A stretch of DNA of 64,000 nt. Origin: Rosa chinensis. Its lineage: Eukaryota; Streptophyta; Magnoliopsida; Rosales; Rosaceae. Shown in pieces: positions 11,531-22,780 of this stretch (its first letter is position 1; each line of letters starts with the position of its first letter). A program made the position numbers and the translations under genes. The stretch covers positions 50,200,384 to 50,264,383 of the forward strand of contig NC_037093.1 of assembly GCF_002994745.2 (NCBI RefSeq). Direction: 5' to 3'. The notes beneath the pieces are model-generated. The model saw only the letters and a list, made by a program, of their open reading frames with translations. It was not told the DNA's origin and searched no databases.

Positions 11531-13275
11531 AGAGATCAATAACCTTGAGTTTGCGAAGCGCAGATACCTCGTGTGCTTTACAAGTGTCTTAATCCCTAAC
11601 TTGCCCTTTTCTTCTCCTCCAAATTCAAAGTTCTGTCTGCAACAATCTCTCACAAGCAGCCAAAGAAGATAATGAACTCGAAAATTGGAAGTACGAAGCA
11701 AAGTGGTAAATCATCTAGTTTCCCCCTTATTTATGTCAACATTGGGTACATCCAGCGAGAACACTACACGAGATGCTTACGGGTGTCCCACTACCACACC
11801 CACTACTCGGAGTAACCGAGGCGTCGCCTCAGTTATGCAATCACTAATTACTCGCATGTATTGTGAAGCGACGGGCATGCTCAAGGGATAACCCACACGC
11901 CAACCCAGTAGATAGCCAACACGCGTCGGGCGATGTTAGAGGTAACGCTTATCCATTCCAACCGTCAAAAGATTCAAAATTTCTCATTAGAAAAGCCTTC
12001 GCTAGCGGAGCTTCTCACCTTCAAATTCCAAGAGAGAAAGCCTCCGCTAGCGGAACTTCTCACCTTCAGATTCCAAGGGAGAAAGTCTTCGCTAAGCAAA
12101 ACACCGCTAGCAGGACTTCTCATCTTTAGATTGTCTCCACTAAGCGAAACATCGCTAGCAGGACTTCTCATCCTTAGATTCTAAGGGAGATAGTCTCGCT
12201 AAGCGAAACACTGCTAGCGAAACTTCTCGCCTTCAGATTTCAAGAGAGCAAGTCTCCGCTAAGCGAAACGCCGCTAGTTGAACTTCTCAGCTTCATAATC
12301 CAAGGGAGCAAGTCTCCGTTAAGCGAAACACCATTAGCAAAATTTCTCACCTACAAACTCCAAAGGAGAAAATCTCCACTAACGAAGCTCCTCATTTTCA
12401 AATCTCAACTGAGAAGCTGGCACCAGCGACACCTCTTGGAGCAACTCCCAATATCGTCAACGACCACTACGTGGCATTGCAGGCAAGCTTCTACTCATCC
12501 TTAAAAGAGTAAAGGGACAGGTCAACAAAGTCTTTGATGGTCCTGATCAGGTGGTTGACCTTCGATGCTAGGTATCAAAGATTAGGCTCGCTACCTAACA
12601 CTTACTGCTCAACGCAGCTCCCCTCATCAAACAAACATTCGGCCAAGCGGAGGCCTATCTCAGCCGAGGAGTGAGGGACTCCCTAAGGGGCCTAGCAGGG
12701 GCCCACCTGAAAGGGTTCAAATAGTTTGCTCAGAACAAATACATGGTTGACAACGTACTGACGCTAATTATGCTCGGCAAGACTAGCAGAAGTAACGCTT
12801 TAGAACCGCTAGGCAACTCCCCAACCAAGATAACCCTCTTGACTGGGGACTTGTACTTACATGAGCATTTGCCTAACTATAATTAGCTATAATGAGCTAC
12901 ATTCATATCACCGCCAGCTGTACCAACAACCGGCAAGGGTGTGACCTACGGAAACACCACTAAGCGGGCTATCATCTGAGTGCTAGCTCAGGCCGAGATT
13001 ACAGCTGACATGCCGCACCAAGATCAACCCATCGAAATATCAGAAGCTAGGAACTGAAGCATAGCAGTTCCACATCGAAAACAAGGAAGAAGTCAGTCTC
13101 TCCCTCGCCTATAAAAGATCCACTCATCTCTCCTCATTGATTACACATTTACTACTTACCTAACGTTATCCTGTCAACATAAATACATTGACTGACTTAG
13201 GCATCGGAGTAGAGTAAATCGCCAATTGCGGTCTCTCTCTGACACCCTATATATTTTACTTGACAGGTAGCGGAA
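11531..13275 (+). mobile_element. Degenerate LTR-like region, probably gypsy
   Basis: Near its right end a CTATAAAAG TATA-like box (about 13109) is followed by a C/T-rich leader and CTGACTTAGGCATCGGAG (13192-13209). That motif recurs near the 3' side of many plant gypsy LTRs. The inner part carries a tandem repeat array. The left boundary could not be fixed: TGTTAGAGG at 11934 and TGTCAACATT at 11743 are both possible. The implied + orientation does not agree with the - strand ORF at 6566-9190, so the two may belong to different elements. Confidence 0.4.
11985..12405. repeat. Tandem array of ~60-bp GCTAGC/AAGCGAAAC units
   Basis: About seven imperfect units share the order CTCCGCTAAGCGAAACACCG, then CTAGCGGAACTTCTCACCTT, then CAGATTCCAAGGGAGAAAG. 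Unit length varies from about 46 to 63 because early units lack the AAGCGAAAC part. Several short open frames across it translate the same repeat and should not be read as proteins. Confidence 0.75.
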
Positions 13276-14029
13276 GCATTAAGATCTCTATAAGTAGCAG
13301 CCCATGTCGTGGACCAGCGGTAAGCAAGGTTTAGCTACCGCTGAATCTCAAACATTAACACCACTAACCACTTATATATAGAGAATGAATTAGGCAAGAG
13401 GAATAACATTTTCAATGTTTTATGGATTAGTATTTCTAAGTATTAGTTTGTTTTCAAAAAATTATTGTCGGATTATGTTAATGGGACAATAGTTCAAAGT
13501 ATTAGTTTGCAAAATCATTTAAAGTAATATCGCCTCACAACCGATTTTTTTAATTTTTAATCTTTTACAAAAATTATGTTTTCTCAGCTTGCAATCACAT
13601 TAACATATTAGGGTTAAAACTAGAGTTATAGCCACATAACAAAAATGTGATTAGAACGAGAATATATAGAAACTACGTTTTCTTGGCTTGCTATCATATT
13701 AAGAAGTAAATCTGCTAGAATAATGCGTAACAGTCACAACACATACCATGTAGAAAGTTTACTTCGCATAGCTGTGATATTCATCCAAAAGCACATCAAA
13801 TATATCTGTTACGATTCCAGATCGCAACCATGAAATGACATAGTTCCGAAGTTAAAGGAGTAAAAACTAAGAGAAAATTACAAAGTAATTAGAAAAAGCA
13901 TATTAGGTGGTTAGTGTTAGAATTTAATTAGAAAAATAAAACTACATTGATGGATCTATTCTACATGAATATTGATGAACTAGACAATTCATCGAGGGTT
14001 AGGGTTTCACCTCACATCCAATATGTTTG
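13276..14029. other. Intergenic A+T-rich sequence
   Basis: No coding, RNA or transposon signal could be supported here. A short inverted repeat CTCACATCCA / TGGATGTGAG lies at the right edge (about 14011-14042). Confidence 0.4.
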
Positions 14030-14320
14030 AAGTGGATGTGAGATGAAACTACTTTGATTTATTCTACATGAATATTGATGTAAAGAGAATTGACAGGTTG
14101 AAGAGCCTTTGAAAAGGTGAAGGCTGAAAATGTGTTTTGTATTGCCTTGAATTGCTTTGTATAGTAGATAACTATTTATACAACAACTGTAGAAACTAAG
14201 AGACAAAGAACAACTTGTGAAGCTACTGGTATATAGTTGACAATGTGGTTAGGATTGGTCTTGCTCTACTGATATACAATTAAAGATGCGGTTAGGATTG
14301 GTCTTGCTCTGAAATGTGGT
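14030..14320 (-). mobile_element. Copia-like LTR remnant
   Basis: On the - strand TTGTATAAATAG (about 14168-14180) is followed by a C/T-rich leader, the pattern of a Copia LTR promoter and R region. A 21-base sequence beginning GGTTAGGATTGGTCTTGC is present twice, at about 14248 and 14289. Ends could not be defined. A 72-100 aa open segment just upstream in - orientation (14249-14551) has no recognised domain and may be flanking element sequence. Confidence 0.35.
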
Positions 14321-14499
14321 TACAAGACTTGTCTGGTGTACTTTGAGGACATAGCACGCCTTGTCTCTTGGTGGTGTGTTCTTCGGCTTCTGAGATAGTG
14401 TCATCCTCTTCATTCTCAAGGCATGTGAGATGGTAACTTTGTTCTGGTGGAGAGTTACTGTTATTATGATAAACATGACATGTACCAGATCTTGTACAA

Positions 14500-16490
14500 T
14501 TAAGCTCCATGAATATTTATAACAAGCTTTGAGCGAGTGAGGTTTCACCATGTTACCGAATTTGAAATATTGTCATATTAAGTACCTCCAATATGATTGG
14601 ATAAAATTTTTAATATCTCATAGGTATTGTGTCGAATATATAACTAAATTGAGGCATATACTATCATGAACTAGAAGTTCATTGAACTAAATTCACTATT
14701 TTGACATGATCAATTGCATCAATTTTTTTATCTACCATGTTACGTATAATCACTTACAAATTTTAATGATTGCTAACCTTACTCAAGCTCAAATTATTCA
14801 TTTATCGATTATTTGTGACTTGTCACTTTAACGAGACAATACTTCTGTGATGAAGGGAAGATCGCTCTTGAAGAACGACATCAATTGGTATGACATATTT
14901 ATCCACTGTCTCACTTTAATTTTGAGAAATATTTAAATTATTGAATTTATAAAAAAAAAGTGACAAAATTATATGCTTAATGCTAAGGTATCTGCTTAGG
15001 TTAAAGTCCCAAAAATCCAACTATATTAGCACAAATAATCTAGATTCTATTTGATCTGTGGTATGCATGTGTATGTAAGTGACATGGTCTACTAAAGAAT
15101 GTCATTAAATAATGTCAGAGCTCTTAATATGACTACACATGTAATTGTTGTAAGTATTGCCCTTAAGGAATGATGTCGTGGTGAGACAATAATTCATCAA
15201 TATGGTTAATGTTCATGAACTAAATGTTTTCTATCCTAAAACTTGGTTTGGATTTGCCACCAGCCAATGAATGTATTCGATAAAAAAAAAAAAAGATAAA
15301 AAAAAGCAAGATCTTTGAACACATGTCTTACGCATGGTCATAATAAGACTACCTTCCCGCCGTTAGGGGGAAGAAAAACTAGTATCATTTGAATAACAAC
15401 ATTAATTTGTGTGAGTTGTTCCTATAAATGAAATGGAGATGCTGTTAGTTTAGGAGCAATAAATTTTAAAGCAGTAGGTATATCAAATAATTCTAATATA
15501 TGTTTTTTTTTTATTCTATTTTTCAAAAAGAGATATTCTACAATCCATTTGCGCGAGACTGGGCCTAGGGGTTTCAAAAGGAAGTTTGAATCCCAAGAAC
15601 ATTTGGATCGAGGATGGCGGTTGTAGGATTCCACCAGCAAACAAAGACATGCGCCCTTATCTTGAGGGATTTCAGAGTCTTTATAGATGTACATGTATGG
15701 GGATCTGCAGGGTCGCAGTGATGTTGAATTTGATGACTTTTTGAAATGTCTTCCACAGCTCACTGACTTGTAAGATTCATAGTGTTGATTTTTTGTTTTG
15801 GACCTAATTTTTGATATTATTTCAAACCTATCTAATTACATTGTCCTATGAAGGAGCTCGTTTCGCCGTTTGCTGCTCCACCCTTTTCTGCATACCACAC
15901 AACAAAAGTACATTTACCCGGTAATTGCAATCCATGTCATGAACACCTTGAAGAGCTGGAGGCCGCAATATATTTCAGTAATGAAAACTGAGGATTACGG
16001 GGGGTGCTTAGACCTTGCCCTGATTGCTCAAGATCCATTGTTTGCACAAGTGTTGGCTTCAAGAAAACAAAAGTATCCACAAAATCCTAACTATTCTTCT
16101 GATATCGATAGTGTGGTCGATTTCGTCAGAAATGTGTACACACACTGCAATGATCATCCAAACCCCATCACGTACTGTATGTGTATTATTTTATTGCTTT
16201 TTCATGATTAACATGTTTTTGAAATACTTATTCATATTAAATTATTGCAGCAAATGAAGGACGTAGAGTTGCAGTAGCCCGTAGTTTCATGTACAATAAT
16301 CTTAACCTCTATAACTTCTTTGAGTCTTTGGGTGTAGAGGAGTGGTTCGACTTTTTTGGAGTGTTCATGTATGTTTATTATCTTTATACATCTTGCATCT
16401 TGTACAAAAAGTTTTTACATATGTTGTACCGACCCATTTGATTTGTGAACGGGAAGACGTTGGACTATGGGGATCTTAAGGCTTGCACAC
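14500..16490 (+). pseudogene. Kinase/KEN-like gene fragment, copy A
   Basis: This ~2 kb stretch is repeated at 38.3-40.3 kb. Its 3' half has exon-like blocks. 15590-15768 encodes a stretch comparable to the catalytic loop of a kinase (in copy B: LNPKNVWIKDGGCRISP) and ends LKCLPQLTDL. 15850-16180 encodes LLLHPFLHTTQQKYIYPV and then VVDFVRNVYTHCNDHPN. 16251-16370 encodes VARSFMYNNLNLYNFFESLG. The His-Pro-Phe block and the RNVYxHxND block resemble the start and middle of the KEN (IRE1/RNase L-type) nuclease domain. This assignment is from memory of the family and is tentative. Copy A has a frameshift near 15682, so it is not functional as it stands. The first kilobase (14500-15530) is non-coding. 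Confidence 0.45.
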
Positions 16491-17726
16491 AGTGAATTCA
16501 GATTAAACCTTTTGTAGCACCGTGGAGTTTCAGTATGTGAACAGATGCATGTGGAGTTTTCATAATTTTTTATTGAAACTCTTAGTCTAACGTAGTGGAG
16601 TTTCCATTGAAATTTGTTGTCTGACTTCATGTGTGTCCAGAAACAATGTTAGAAACCTTCAAGAAACAATGGTAAATTTCAGGGAACAAAGCATAGTTTA
16701 TCCTTGTAAATTGGTGTTTTGAATACAAAAACAAGGTTTGGTAGGTAGATTTGAGTGGTTAATTTGTATTGGATGCTTGCTGGTTTAATCACAATCCATA
16801 TATGTAACATCGAAACTTGTTTGACTATATTTTTATTCCGTTTCAGATTTGAGGTGAGAGACTACCTTATCTGAATTTAGTTTTTCTCCATCGGCAGATA
16901 GGTTTACTGTTGTATTGGTGACTTACAAGTTTTCCCTAATTGTTCATGTTTCCCATACAACTTCTCGTCAACTGCATATAGTCGAGTGTATTGCTTCACT
17001 TCATTTCTATTTTCTAGTGGAGTGAGCAACCATCGTTTTCCAGGGCCCAAGACATCAAAAAAGTATATAACCTAAGAACTCCAAAGCTCTAAAGCTAGAC
17101 AATAGTCATGAAGTGAAGCAATGGAGCATCATCTTTCTGCTGTGTTCTATGTACCCTACACAAGCTGATCACATCACAGCTGATATACAAATGCTTTGCC
17201 ATATTAACTTGTATTACCAGCAGAACAAATAAATTAAGATATAAAAACCACCTATACAAATCAAACAAGCACTACTATTTACTATTTTGAGCATCTGTAT
17301 TTCCTTGCCCTTTTCCCTATCCTAAGATAGGAGTTGCTCTGACTATTTCTATATTCAATTTGTCTGCGTTTCGCATGCTAGACCTATTAGGGTTCCTACT
17401 ACAATGGAGCTAGTTATCTCATGATTCATGACAAGTAGATACCGTGGAAATTTAATTATCAATTGATCTGCCTTGAAGAGTTTCTCTAAGATCATTCTAT
17501 ATATTGGCCTACATTAATTAAAGGAAACTTTTCCTCCAGAGGCAACAAGCCACACTCTTGTCTTTATAAAAGGAATATATTAAGTAGATCCTTTTGCTGA
17601 CTTTCTCACAACCATTGTACAGAAGATAATGAAATTGTAAGCTAGATATTCCAAATCTACCAGTTACTGACTTACTGACTCACAAATGATCAGTGTCATC
17701 TCCCAAAATCTGATTCGAAACCATAA
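16491..17726. other. Intergenic sequence
   Basis: No supported gene or element was found. The region is A+T-rich and follows the end of duplicated copy A. Confidence 0.4.
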
Positions 17727-19216
17727 TTGATGATGCAAAACATGAATTTCATCTTCTTAATTACGAGTAACGTAGAACAATGCAAGACTGAGTTACAAAA
17801 TGCAAAGGCTGAGTGGGAGCAAAAAGAACTTCAGTTGGTGAATTTTGTAAAGAATTCAGAAGAAGAAAACTCTTCTATGGAAAAAGAAATAAACAAGCTG
17901 CTAAATTTGCTCAAAAGCACCCGGAAGAAGCTTGTGCTGTGAGGGAAGAAGAATTGAGTTGAAAGATAGCATGAAGGAAATTGAATATGAGGTAATCTGT
18001 TTGCAGGAAGCTCTTGCAGAAACAAAGGCTGAGAACATGAAACTAAGGGAAAGCATATTGAACAAAGAAATTGAATTCCATAGTGTTATACATGAAAATG
18101 AGGAGCTCCAGAACAGGGAGGCTGTTTCTCATAAGAAGGTGGAGGAATTGTCAAAGCTAATTGAAGAAACTGTGGCCAAGAAGCAAGCCAAGGAAAATGG
18201 TGAGCTAACAGTCAGTGAAAAAGACTATGATTTGCTTCCTAAAGTAGTCGAATTATCTAAAGTGAATAGGCATGGAAGAGAAGAGAAACTTAGAGTGAAG
18301 CTTCCATCACCTCAAAGTGAGGAACCGAACAGTGAAAATTTATGGCAAGAGAATAATGTCTCAATTGGCAAGGCCAAACATGTGAGTTATGCTCAAATCG
18401 ATACTCTAAACGGGGAGTTGAAAGGTGATGAAAGCAGAGAGAAAGAAGATGAGTCAGTAGAAGTTGAATATAAAATGTGGGAAAGCTGCAAGATTGAAAA
18501 GAAGGAATTCTCACCGGAGAGGGAACAAGATCGTGTAATCTTGGAGAAAAATACTAAATCAGCAATGGAAGTGGATCTATGTGATCAAAGAAGTAATAAT
18601 CCTGACACTCAGAATAGTCAATGTCTTGTTAATGGTTCTTCAGATTCTTGGAACCATGTTGATGGTAAAATTCTTTGTGCTGGTTCTGCTGCTTTCATAG
18701 CTCCTGTAGGTGGTGTGCTATTTGCACTGGAAGAAGTTACACGTTGGTGGAGGAGTCAACTTATGTGGTGTGTGTTTTTCACTTATGCTATTGTGGCTGT
18801 TGTGGTGCATACTGCACTGAGATGGTGCAACAGTGGAAAATGTGGACATTTTGGCTTAGGTGGCTTCATAATATGGGACATATCTGATGGTCAAGACTCA
18901 AGAGGACTATTCGTTTGAGGGGTTCTTGACAATGGTGGTTAATGGGGTCATTGGAGCTTTACTAGGAGCCTTGTTTAACAAGGGGACATATGCACTGCAT
19001 GAAGCCGCTTCCTTTCTTGGAGGTTCAATGCGAATGAAGGCTGTTCATGATGCATTCAACAAAGGCCTGTATGAAGAACAGTCATGGTTAAGGAGCATTC
19101 CACCATTAGAATCAAAACCTAAAATTCAAATGCGAAAGATGACAGCAAAGGAGGACTGTGGAAAAAGGAACTTAAAGTTGAGGAGATATATTACAACATA
19201 CTTATCTTTGCTGTAG
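17727..19216 (+). pseudogene. Chimeric retrosequence: WEB-family coiled coil fused to CLC chloride channel
   Basis: The first part (17760-18530) encodes a long Glu/Lys-rich coiled coil with ICLQEALAETKAENMKLRES and VEVEYKMWESCKIEKKEFSP. This resembles the C-terminal half of plant WEB-family proteins (At1g65010 type). Frame changes near 17935 and 17957 break it. After a junction around 18560-18680 the same frame continues with AAFIAPVGGVLFALEEVT, SQLMWCVFFTYAIVAVVV and GHFGLGGFIIWDISDGQ, the selectivity-filter and helix region of a plant CLC anion channel (CLC-d-like). A +1 shift at about 18893 leads to EDYSFEGFLTMVVNGVIGAL. Later CLC blocks then follow directly: AASFLGGSMRM, DAFNKGLYEEQSWLRSIPPL and MRKMTAKEDCG. 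CLC sequence between these blocks is missing and no introns are seen, which points to processed copies joined together. Not expected to make either parent protein. Confidence 0.7.
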
Positions 19217-19239
19217 CTTGAAGATTGTTTCCAATCTTC

Positions 19240-19500
19240 AAGCTGAGGAGGGTGTTAAGGCACCATTAGCCTTTCAATCCTAGTTATTGCTCCTAGCACA
19301 GTAAATTCCTTCATTACTTTGTGGTAATTACTTGTTGGTTAGTCTTGTAATAGCCTACAGCTGTCTGCCACGTGTTGATCATCTATTACTACTGAGCTTA
19401 TATTTAGACCAGCTCATAGTCACTTTGCGATGTATAGCCTTCAAGTTCATTTTCTCTCAATTTTTCTTGCTTTTCTTGCGTTTATTTCCTCAAGCTAACA
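19240..19500 (+). mobile_element. Polypurine tract and 248-bp LTR
   Basis: AAGCTGAGGAGGG at 19240-19252 is a classic polypurine tract and directly precedes TGTTAAGGCACC. The LTR then runs to AAGCTAACA at 19500, with TGTTA/TAACA terminal inverted repeats and TG..CA ends. The size suits a Copia or small non-autonomous element. Immediately after the LTR comes ATAATTTGGTATGGG, which resembles the start of a tRNA-Met primer-binding site (TGGTATCAGAGC) but matches only its first bases. No partner LTR was found upstream of the chimeric coding sequence at 17727-19216. Confidence 0.6.
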
Positions 19501-21090
19501 ATAATTTGGTATGGGATTTTTATTTTGGGCTTTTGTCAATTTACCCCATTTCTAGAGATTCTTTTCCTACTACCCCATTAAGTTTTTTAAATTCTCTCTT
19601 ATACAAAACACTCTAAGGAGGTCTTCCCTAATACCACATTAAGATTTTTTTTAATTTTTTTTAATATCATTTTACCCTCAACTCTTGTTACTTAAAGAGA
19701 GAGAGAGAGAGAGAGATGGAAGAGAGAGTAACCATAGGAGACTTCACCGGAGCCCTGTCACCGGCAGCCGGAATTCGGTCACTGGCCGTCGCCCATCGGA
19801 AAGATTTACGGCCCCAATAGACGTCTATCAGTCATGTATTGCCCCCCCAATAGACGTCTATTATCTTCCAATAAAACTTTTGGTTGTCAGAATATGAACT
19901 AATTTCCTAAAATTTAGGCAATAAAACTTTGTTTAAAGGGAAAAAACGAAGAGAATAGACGTCTATTCCCTCCCAATAGACATTCAAAACTTTTTTTTTT
20001 TCTTTTCCTTTTGTCCCATTACTTAAAAGAAAGAAGAAAAAAGAAAAAAAAAAAAAAAAAGGGAGAAACATGACCGAAACAATAAATTCACATGAATAGC
20101 GTATGGCACTGAACCCTAATATGCCATTGCAAATACCGAAGTACAACACATATCTATGGCCCATAGAATAATAGATATGAAGATCTTTGGAGGTTGTAAA
20201 TGTGCCTTGTTCTTCAGACTTCGTGTCACTACTACTTTTCCTCTTTGGGGTTTGATTAGAGTGGGACCTCGTTTCATGAACCTTCATTTTTCTCCAGCTA
20301 TTTCTCTCTCTTCAACAAACAAAGTGAGAACTTCCAACTTCAGAGCTAAACAGACTGGATTTTAAAATCAAGAACCACCAGGTAGGCATTTGGTTGCAGC
20401 TGAAGGACATGCAATTCAATTTCGCCCAATTGAGAGGTGCAGCCGATTTCTGTGTAGAAGGAATTGGGGTCGGAAATCGGGTCGGACCTTGGTGGATATC
20501 GCCGTCCATGCTCGGCCTCCTGATTGCTCTCCTCCGCGACGACTCTTCCTTTCCTAGAACGATCCCGACACCGTGAGCGGCGGAGGCGTCAGATTGTACC
20601 CCGGCGGCATCCATTGTCGCTGAACTCCATCATCGGAGACGACGCGGCTTCTCCATCGCCGGAAACTTCCTCCATGAAAACCACCGATCTGAGCACCCCT
20701 TCCCACAGTCCTTCACATCCAAATGTAGCTCGGGATCCGAACTGCTAGGTTTTCAACTTGTAACCGATTGAGTTTCTAGTTTCTACAAGTAGATGAGGGC
20801 GAGAGAGAGATGAGTCATGAGAGAGGGATGAGTGGAGTAGCTGCAGTTTATTAATTAGATTGTGGAAAAAATTGTCATATTATTTTAAATTGGGTTTGTG
20901 GGAATAAAATTCTGTTATTTTCATAAATGACATAATTTTAATTTTGGTGATTTGTGTCAAGGATTTTTTCTTTTTTACTAAAAATGTTTTTATCAATGAA
21001 AATCAAACGACCAGAAATTAATGAAATCAAAAAGTTTAAATTTAAAATAAAATATCAAAAATAAAATAAAAAATATTTTCGAACTAAGAA
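19501..21090. other. Intergenic region with palindromes and GC-rich patch
   Basis: The stretch contains a (GA)n microsatellite at about 19697-19716, a palindrome cluster at 19816-19967, a poly-A run at about 20045-20060, and a G+C-rich patch at 20430-20760. Open frames of 60-100 codons occur on both strands of the patch. None shows a recognisable domain. The patch may be the 5' part of a captured gene, but this is unproven. Confidence 0.4.
19816..19967. repeat. Three copies of the palindrome AATAGACGTCTATT
   Basis: Copies lie at 19816-19829 (last base C), 19849-19862 and 19954-19967; the last two are perfect 14-base palindromes. A half copy, CCAATAGACATT, follows near 19973. The core GACGTC is also a bZIP-type binding motif. 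Confidence 0.8.
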
Positions 21091-21099
21091 CATTCAAAG

Positions 21100-21715
21100 A
21101 TGCATGTGAGTGAGTATTTTGGGCTTCGGCCTACCATTGGGTGTAGAAATTGTCTCCAATTTTGAAGACGAGAGAGGTTGGTTGGGATCGAGATTTCAGA
21201 GCATTTTGGATCCAAATTCGTTTATGATCGGGGCCAGAGGTCGTACTTGGTGGATGGTTAGCCTGGTTTGGCAGATCGTGCGTCGGGTTTTTGGGCTTCG
21301 GGTCCAAGGATTGGTGGTGGCCATTTGCAGGAGGTGACTGCGGTGATGTAGGACCATCTGTGGCAAGAAAGTCTCGTGGTCAACTTTCTTGCCACAGATG
21401 ATTTGAGTTGGTCGATGACATTGACAGGTGGACAGGGACAGTCATGACTTGGTGTGGCTGGCCGCTATCTGATTGGAGGTGCAGGTGGCTTTGCGAACCT
21501 AGGCTTCAGGGCGGCGACAGGCGTCTTGGGCGATGGTTGCATCAATGGCTCCAGCAAGGATGTTGGTGGAGATAGCGGTTGTTGTTCACTATGCGTCCTT
21601 GGTGGCTTGTGTCATTTATGATTTTTGTATAAGACAACATCTAATATACGTGCTTCTGGCCATTGATAAATGATGAAATTATCTATTCTTTGTTAAAAAT
21701 TAAAATAAAAAAAAA
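21100..21715 (+). mobile_element. LINE-type 3' end (5' truncated)
   Basis: The sequence is G/T-rich with no continuous frame, as in the 3' untranslated part of plant L1-type LINEs. It ends TTATCTATTCTTTGTTAAA, an A-rich stretch and a poly-A run at about 21705-21714. No reverse transcriptase is present. The call rests on composition and the poly-A tail, so it is moderate. Confidence 0.45.
21355..21400. repeat. Perfect 18-bp stem hairpin
   Basis: CATCTGTGGCAAGAAAGT (21355-21372) is exactly complementary to ACTTTCTTGCCACAGATG (21383-21400), around a 10-base loop CTCGTGGTCA. It sits inside the LINE-like region. Confidence 0.9.
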
Positions 21716-22743
21716 GTACTTTGAGCTTGCTTTGGTTAAGGTTTTGTTTTATTTTTTATTTTTTCACTTGGAAAGGAATTTCTAAGTAATGCAGCTCCCA
21801 TAGATCAATATAATCTACACATCCTAATATAATGTAGGACTAAATTCAGTTTACTCTATTCTAAAAAAAAAAATATCAGTTTATGCCCTCCAACTTTGAT
21901 TCAGTTTATCCCTTCCAACTTTGATTCAGGTTACTCCTTCCAATTTTGAATCAAACATCACTGAGTGGTTCTAGTTGGACCCCCAAATTTGCTATTTGGA
22001 CCTCTTATACTTAGTACACCCCTAATTTACTTTTTAGAATACTTGAAAAGCTAAGTAGACCTCCTTATTTTTACCAAAATGCCTTTGAACATGAGATACA
22101 ACAATCTGTTATTCTACTTTTTATCTCTATCTTCAACCACAAGAAGAAAAATGAATCAAAATCACATGACATTGCTCTCTTATAATTAAGTAGGTCTCTC
22201 CTCTACCAAAATTAATCAGATGGTTAGTTCTCGATTTTGATATGTTGTTGGAACCCCTTTGAATTTGCTAAAAGAAGGATTTCAAGAGTATTGAATTGGA
22301 AGATCGAGTAGTAACTATATCATAATATTCAATTAATTTAGTTTAAGAAAATTTCAAATCAAATTGTTTTGAATTTACCTCTGTAATAAATGATGAGCCA
22401 TGTATAGAAATTATTATTTTTACTTAATTGTTTTGAGTAAATTATAAAACTATATAGGCAATATAAGAAAATATCGGGAAAAAAAAAATTAATTGAATGT
22501 TATATTTGGTTGGAGGAGGTAAGAAGAGTATTTATTTATGGGAAAATTTTGCAAACAGTACCTGCACTGAAGCCAATTCTTAACTTCAGTACCTGACTAT
22601 GCAAAACTATCACTTTAGTACCCCAAGTTTGAAGCCCGACCCAACATTCATACACGCCGTCCATGACGGCGTTAACTAACTGACCACATGGCATATTTTG
22701 AGGGGTAATTCGGACCAACTCTTTTTTTTTTTACTTAATATAC

Positions 22744-22774
<31 letters not shown>

Positions 22775-22780
22775 TACATA

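Noticed and set aside
6566..13275. Single intact LTR retrotransposon covering the ORF and the LTR-like region
   Set aside because: The ORF is on the - strand while the TATA and end motifs of the LTR-like region point to the + strand, and no matching LTR was found on the left side.
17727..18918. Functional WEB-family or CLC gene
   Set aside because: Frame changes near 17935, 17957 and 18893, missing channel segments and an abrupt join between unrelated families.
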